Assembly (NCBI GenBank): GCA_036346395.1
Contig: CM070599.1
Span: 25,907,232 to 25,971,231 of the forward strand
Direction: 5' to 3'
Origin: Hsuehochloa calcarea
Taxonomy: Eukaryota > Streptophyta > Magnoliopsida > Poales > Poaceae
Length of the DNA stretch: 64,000 nt
Shown in pieces: positions 58,260 to 64,000 of the stretch. The notes under the pieces are model-generated. The model searched no databases. It was not told the DNA's origin and worked only from the letters and a program-made list of their open reading frames with translations. Made by a program: the position numbers and the translations under genes. Within the stretch, counting starts at the first letter, position 1; every line of letters begins with the position of its first letter.

Positions 58260-59745
58260 CTATGTGTCAGTGTCATTGTCTAAGTACAGATTTTCGAACA
58301 CCTCCGACAACTCTGAATTTTTCACAAAGTGCTGTATTCGTGAATCAGTTTGTTCTCAGTCCTTCATAGTTAGAAGGATCTCCACCATCTCACTTGTGAG
58401 ACTTGTTCTTATCTCCAATATTCTTCCATAAAGACTGAAAGCAGACTCGGGGGATACCGTAGAGACAGGAACAGTTAACACATCACGTGCAAGTGTGGAT
58501 AGCACAGGATATGTTAATTTATGGGCTTGCCACCATTGAAAAATGTCGAAGCCTTCTAAGTTGAAATCCACCATATCATTTGCCCGGATAGGTGGATCGT
58601 TCTCCGCTCCTTATGGGTCTTGGTTGGGCAGACGTTGGTGTAGAAGAAGAAGATCTGGACTTGGACCTAGAGGAAGAGACACCGAAGATCGCGCCCCACA
58701 TATTTGTCTTCCCACTTGAGGTGGGGGCTACTGGAGGTCGTTGCGAGCGGACTCCCTGGTACTTATTTTCATACCTTTAGTAAACCTCATTATAACCGAG
58801 AACGAACTTCGCAAAATAGTTAGTGTAATCTAGCCCAGTAACATCACTAAGAAGATCAAGTACAAGCACTCAAATGCATCAATTTTAGCCATAGGATCTA
58901 AAAGAAATGCAAATGCATATAGATAAGGTATTTTTCTCCAATATTTAAGGTAATTAAATTTTATGGAAACAATAGCATCACGTAAAACTAAGTCATTTTC
59001 ATACATTTTTAATTGAGTAGCAATCTGTAAAATACTATAAACAATTATATGAGATATTAGATAGTAGACAGCGGACAAAGCAATAGCTGTCTCATAATTT
59101 TTTTTTCTAAAAACGATAGTATCTTCTTAGCAACGAATAAATATTGCTCAATTAATAGTATAGTATCGTCAGTGTTAGGATAGTGTGTTTGAATAAAAAT
59201 GTAAAATGTACTCTTGTATGGTAAAAGACTCTTAAGCATAAGGTAAGTAGAGTTCCACCTTACCTCCGTGTCCGAACCGAACTTTCTTGGACGTACACCC
59301 ATCGCCCTGCAGAAGTTCTTATGTTTTGCTATTCTTACGTTAGAATTATTCAAGAAAGAAATCACATTGCGAAAAGTTTTAATATACGGATTCAACCTCT
59401 TCAAACCAATTTGACTATAAGGTGATAATATGACAAGCGCATCATTGATATAGCAAGAAGGAATCGCATATGTATTCAACACATGGAGTAAGAATGTCCA
59501 TGGCCCTAGAGTTTGAAGCGGCGTTGTCTAAAGTAATTGTTAATATTTTATTCAGAAGACCAAAGTCTTCCACGACTTTGATAATATAGTTCGCAATAAT
59601 CTCCCCGTGTGTGCTACAACAATTAAATTCAAAGCTATAATCCTTTTTCGCATTACCCGTCGCCATTAACATAATGCGCAACTACACTAAGGTAATCCTC
59701 CTTAGCTCGACCACTCCATATGTCCGAGGTCGGCCATAGAAAATG
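58260..59745 (-). pseudogene. hAT-family transposase, truncated (copy B)
   Basis: Counterpart of 13090-14570, with C-terminal dimerisation word STVSPESAFSLYGRIL, core word TEVRWNSTYLML and start region damaged near 59735. Shares the frame breaks of copy A and has more, including near 58570, 58860 and 59415-59480. More substitutions separate A and B here (58830-59430) than in the MULE. Confidence 0.75.
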
Positions 59746-59929
59746 TGCACGTACTAAATAGTTCCTTTATTTTATTACGATATTCATTATAGTGAGAATG
59801 GAGAATGAAGAGGTCTTGAATGAGGGGGTATGGTGGCTATTTATAGAAAAATCGAGATTTTTTTGCTATTTTTAAGACCCCAACGATAAAAATGGTAAAA
59901 AATGGCTAAAATCCCTAAGCGCCAAATTT

Positions 59930-60640
59930 TTCGAGGCAAGCCGTGCCTAGGCACGCCCATAGGCCCGCACGACCACAGCTACCCTCACCGCCCGCCTACC
60001 CGCGCCTGTGTCTTCTTCTCTTCTTCCTCGTCGGTGCCTTGCGCCCACGCCAGCCTTCGTCGTCTCCCGCTCGCCACCTCCTCGGCTCCTCGCCTCGCCC
60101 CGCCGCCTCACCTCCTTGTCTCCTTGCTCCTTGTCTCCCGCCCGCCGCCTCCTCGTCTCCCGTCCGCCGCCTCGAGGCCTCGCCTCCTCGCTCCTCGTCT
60201 CCCGCCGCAGCCTCGCTGCTCGCCTCCTCGTCTTCCCGCCCGCCTCCTCCTCGTCTCCCGCCTGTCGCCTCGAGGCATCGCCGATCGCATCGGCGTCAGG
60301 CTCCTCACCTCCTCGTCCCGCACAGTCCAGCGCCGACAGCTCGCTCCGGCCTCCTCCCGCCCGTCTGGTGCGGTCGTTCTTCCCTCCGGTCCGTCTTGCC
60401 CTCGCGGCCCCACTTTTCTTCCTCCGCGCCCAAAGATGGGCGCGACGCCGCCCAGCTCTCCGGGTCACTCGGGCCGTGCGTGCTGCGTGCCGGGCCGGGC
60501 GGCCCACCACCGTCTTGAGGTGGCGCCTGAGCGGCCCGAGCTCGTGTCGGGCGGCACGACCCATGAATAGTGAGAGCCGTGTTGTGCCCAGGCTAGGCCT
60601 ACAGGTCGCGTGCCTCATGTCGGCCGGCAGCCCAACCCAT
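59930..60640. repeat. GC-rich low-complexity tract (copy B)
   Basis: Counterpart of 14780-15480 with many short indels. No coding evidence. Confidence 0.5.
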
Positions 60641-60879
60641 TTGGTATGCTCTAAGCTTGAGCTCGAGCTAGTTAAAAGAAACCAACCCAAATAAAAGAAA
60701 AATTATTTGCAAGAGAACAGGAAGGGGGTTGGTTTGGGTGGGAGAACCCTTCCAATGGGAGGCGCGGTGGTGGGATTTAGGGTTTTGAAGGAGCGATGAC
60801 GAATAGTACAAGGCAGAGGCGAGGAGAGAGGAGAGAGAGGAGGAGAGAGGCGGATAGTACTTTATGAGCTAATTTAACA

Positions 60880-61800
60880 ACTAGTCATAATCAAAGAAAA
60901 GTAAATTATCTAGAGACGATGGTTTTGACTACATGTGACAAGGGTGTGCTATTCTCCTTCCCAGTGTAGGCCATCTGCGGCGTTCACCCTAAAAAAATAA
61001 AGTAAACAAGGGTGAGTCCAAAGACTCAGCAAACACATAATACAACGATAAACACTGCCACCATATCATCATTTCCGTTGTTAACATTCCATTAGTGCAA
61101 AACCTCATTAACCTATATGCTCATTTCATGATCCATGTATGCGAATGCACCATCATGCTCATGCTCATATGCATCTCATCAGCTGATACCCGTATCGCGT
61201 AGTGTTCACCCGTCGATGACACACTCTTCCTCCATCTTCGTTAGGATGGGGTCCTTACATTGTAGGACTTTATTTAGTCCCTACAGATGTAAGACTTTAT
61301 CTAGAGCACACCGGATTAGTCATGTAGCTTTCTCACCGACCGCACCGGAATAGTTACATGACTTTCTCGCCGTCCTAGCTCATGCATTCTTTCCATGATG
61401 CAAATGCACATGTCCATTGTCATTATCATGATTTATCATTGTCAACATTAACAGAGTAGTCTCATTACTCACCTTGTCCCAACATTATTGCCATCAACAT
61501 ATGAACATTATAATGTAAGCATCATCATGTAAGCATTACCATGTCGCACAAACATCACATATTTCATAGCATTCATAGGATATCGTTATACCATGCACTT
61601 GCCTGTTAACCAAGCGGAGTGGAGTAACGTGCGGATGACGTCGTCCCCGAACCTCCACATGTATAATTAGTCGACCGAACTCAAAACAGTGCAACGGTAT
61701 AGATACCCATACGGATGGCATGATCCTACGCGCAAAAGGACACAAACGAACCCCTTTCAACGACACTGCCCTGCTGATCCAGTGTCCGAAAATATTAATA
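60880..61800. mobile_element. Ty3/gypsy LTR-derived fragment (copy B)
   Basis: Counterpart of 15730-16640, nearly identical by eye except for indels around CAG/CCG words such as at 61283 and 61770-61790. Confidence 0.5.
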
Positions 61801-61869
61801 ACAAATGGGTTAGGGATCGCGCTGAAAACTAGCAAATAAAAAATTTACTGGCGAACCCAAAATTTCTAT

Positions 61870-62936
61870 TCCCCCTCTTTAATTTTCTCTCCTTTTTTTT
61901 CTTTTTTTTCTCTTCTTTTTTCCCCTTCCTTCCTAGCTGAAGCCCACCCGGCCTCCGGCCTTATCTCCTCACCTACCGACTCTCTATCTCTCACTCTCTT
62001 CGCCTCTCTATCTCTCACTCTCTCCGCCTCTCTATCTCTCACTCTCGCTCGATCCCGTCGCCTCAATCTCTTCCCTCTGGCGTTTCCCCTCCGCCGAAGG
62101 ACGGCGCACGGCGCCGACGCCGCCGATGCCGCTTCCTCGGGCCGCCAAAAATCTCTTTATATTTATAGAGTCCTCCATCTCTCCTTTGCCATCTCCATCT
62201 CCTCCTCTGCCATCTCCGTCTCACCCTGACCTTGCGTTCCGGCCTCCCCAGAGCTCGCGTAGCCTACAACCTCCTCCACCTCGTCCCAGTCTCATCGTCG
62301 CCGGCCTCCCACGACCTCGTCGCCCCCGGCCTCCTCCACTTCGTCTCCCCGTCCTCCCCTGAGCTCGTCGCCCGCGGCCTCCTCCACCTCGCCCCAGCCT
62401 CGTCGTCGCCAGCCTCCCACGACCTCACTCTCTCTACTCCCCCCTTTTGCTCTGTGATGTGTTAGTGCTCTGTGAATGGATTGAGTTGATGCTACTGTGA
62501 TGCGGGTGATGATGTGTTATTTTCAGTGCCCTGTGAATGGATTGAGTTAATGCTACTATGATGCTATGGCTATTGTGGGAAATCTAACGAAAAGTTCAAT
62601 CCGAAAATCCATATCAGATTCATTCGCGAGGCTCGAGAGGCTCCAGACGAAGTGAAAACCCGTTTTTGTTTTTTTGCAATAGAAAAAGCTATCACAGATG
62701 GTTCTAAACAAGAATCGTTTGTGATAATTATCCTGAGCGGTTCTTATTCGAATCGTCTATGAAAATAGACTATCACATACGGTTCTATTCACGAGCCGTG
62801 CAGTGATAGCTTTTTCTGAGACGGTTCAAAAGCGCTCTGTGATGACCTCATGTCATCACAAACACATAAATTGAGACGGTTCAAACACCGCTCGTGATGA
62901 TGGTTTAGAACCGTCGTGATGAGGTTTTGTATAGTG
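61870..62936 (+). mobile_element. CACTA-like element right part (copy B)
   Basis: Counterpart of 16735-17775, ending TATAGTG. The AACCGTCTGTGAT motifs are repeatedly shortened here (CCGTCGTGATG at 62911, CCGCTCGTGATG near 62888). Confidence 0.65.
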
Positions 62937-64000
62937 GTGGTTATTCTCTTGAGGAGTAGCGGGCGGTTGTTGGAAGAGCCCGAGTAGAAATTTATTCTTT
63001 GTTGGAAATGTGAGCCGGTTGTTGGAAGAGCCCGAGTAGGGGGGCTGTTGCTGTTGGAAGAGCCCTCATGGGGGCTGTTGCCATTGAAGTGTCATCACGA
63101 GGTGCAAGATGTATCCGGAGGATAGCGATTGGTCGATCCACCTTGAATGGCCACGGGCGGAGGGAGAGGAGTCGGTTGTCGCCCTTCGACACGCATCATC
63201 CATTGTTGTCATTGAGCGGAAGAACCGCTTGCTCTCCTAATTCATGTGAAGCTCCCTGCTGGTGGCTCTGTCAACGTGTGGACCAACCTTACACCTGTTT
63301 CTATTCTTCTCTCTCAAGCCGGTGTTAGAGCGATCCCCTACACTACCCGGTTTCAACCAGATTGAAGCTCTAGCGCGTTGGATGGGAGGTGTTCCCCTTC
63401 CCTTAGCGATGATGTGTGTGTTCGACAGAGTTGGTCGGTGTTAGGGTGTGGTTAGAGTTTGCTAGTTGGTGCCTCTAGCTCTGGTGCTGTTGTTAGGGTA
63501 TTGCAAGACGTGCACAGTTGCATATTTCCTCCCGCTGGGGGTGTTTCCCCTGTTGGGGTGTATCGTTTTGTTTTATCATGTTTACTTCTACTTTATAAAT
63601 GCAAAGGGAGTGCCTCTTCATTTAAAAAAAGAGTAGTGATTACTTTGCGCGTTGTAAATGCTTGATCTAATAAACCCTTGAACATGGTTGATCTTGATGG
63701 GTAACCTGGGCCTGGTCTATATATAGGAGACCCTCCCAACCATTGTACGTACTTTTACTGAGAAGAGCAATGAAGAGAAGAAAGTCCCCCTATATCTCTG
63801 TATTCATTTACTTCCTATACATTGTGTATGTGATTCTCCTACGAGGTGATCGATCGGACTGGACTCGCCAACAACGGTTCCTCAACAAATCTAATCTTCA
63901 TTCGTAAGCGTAAAAGATTCGGTTTCCTTGGAGTGGAATACTAGCATATGTAGTTTTTGATTCGCTTGTCCGTTATTCAATGCCTTGTCTTATATGTGTC
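62937..64000. other. Right end of copy B, cut by the window
   Basis: It matches 17776-18844, with a rearranged number of GTTGTTGGAAGAGCCCGAGT units near 62960-63060. The TATA-like CTATATATAGGAGA is at about 63717. The duplication continues to the last base. No gene is seen. Confidence 0.4.

Larger units (their letters stand above)
49800..64000 (+). repeat. Inner, near-identical part of large direct duplication, copy B
   Basis: Partner of 4550-18844. Both copies share the MULE insertion and its left target site, so the MULE was in place before the duplication. Confidence 0.95.

Overview
This is a transposon-rich stretch of a plant nuclear genome, from a grass and most likely Oryza (rice) or a close relative. 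That rests on a spliced plant AGC-type kinase, fragments of plant nuclear genes (alkaline/neutral invertase, PCNA, 2-oxoglutarate dehydrogenase), tRNA-iMet primer sites of plant LTR retrotransposons, CACTA, hAT and Mutator-like DNA transposons, and the mix of AT-rich spacers with very GC-rich tracts. The species is inferred from the style of the elements, not from a database match.

Layout. A large direct duplication dominates the window. Copy A runs from about 1186 to 18844 and copy B from about 39900 to the right edge. Each copy holds, in order: an AATTAACG-rich repeat tract, a kinase gene on the minus strand, a Mutator-like element (MULE) inserted about 140 bp upstream of the kinase start codon, a decayed hAT transposase, a GC-rich tract, a Ty3/gypsy LTR fragment and a CACTA terminus. 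The inner part (from about 4.55 kb in A and 49.8 kb in B) is almost identical between copies, while the outer left part is clearly more diverged. Copy A alone carries a 1.18 kb non-autonomous hAT element (2475-3657). Copy B alone carries a decayed gypsy retrotransposon (41101-48941), itself split by a solo LTR with a perfect 5-bp target duplication.

Between the copies lie a hAT/TTF-type transposase fragment (about 20 kb) and a CACTA left end split by a complete 10.98 kb LTR retrotransposon (20443-31421, minus strand; gag and a plant-transposon ORF but no polymerase or integrase found). A chimeric stretch follows in which a PCNA fragment lies beside an intron-bearing invertase pseudogene. The pseudogene is interrupted by a small short-LTR element (33958-35807). 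A solo LTR (37210-39727) comes next.

The only intact host gene I can support is the kinase of copy A (two exons, 787 aa). Copy B of the kinase has three single-base homopolymer deletions that break its N-terminal half. The most notable biology is gene-fragment capture: the MULE carries an antisense piece of the 2-oxoglutarate dehydrogenase E1 thiamine-diphosphate domain bounded by a direct repeat, and the CACTA-related region carries PCNA next to invertase. A technical signal also stands out: many copy A/copy B differences are small indels at CAG/CTG and CCG/CGG sites within transposons, which suggests methylation-associated base-calling error, so several apparent frameshifts may not be real.
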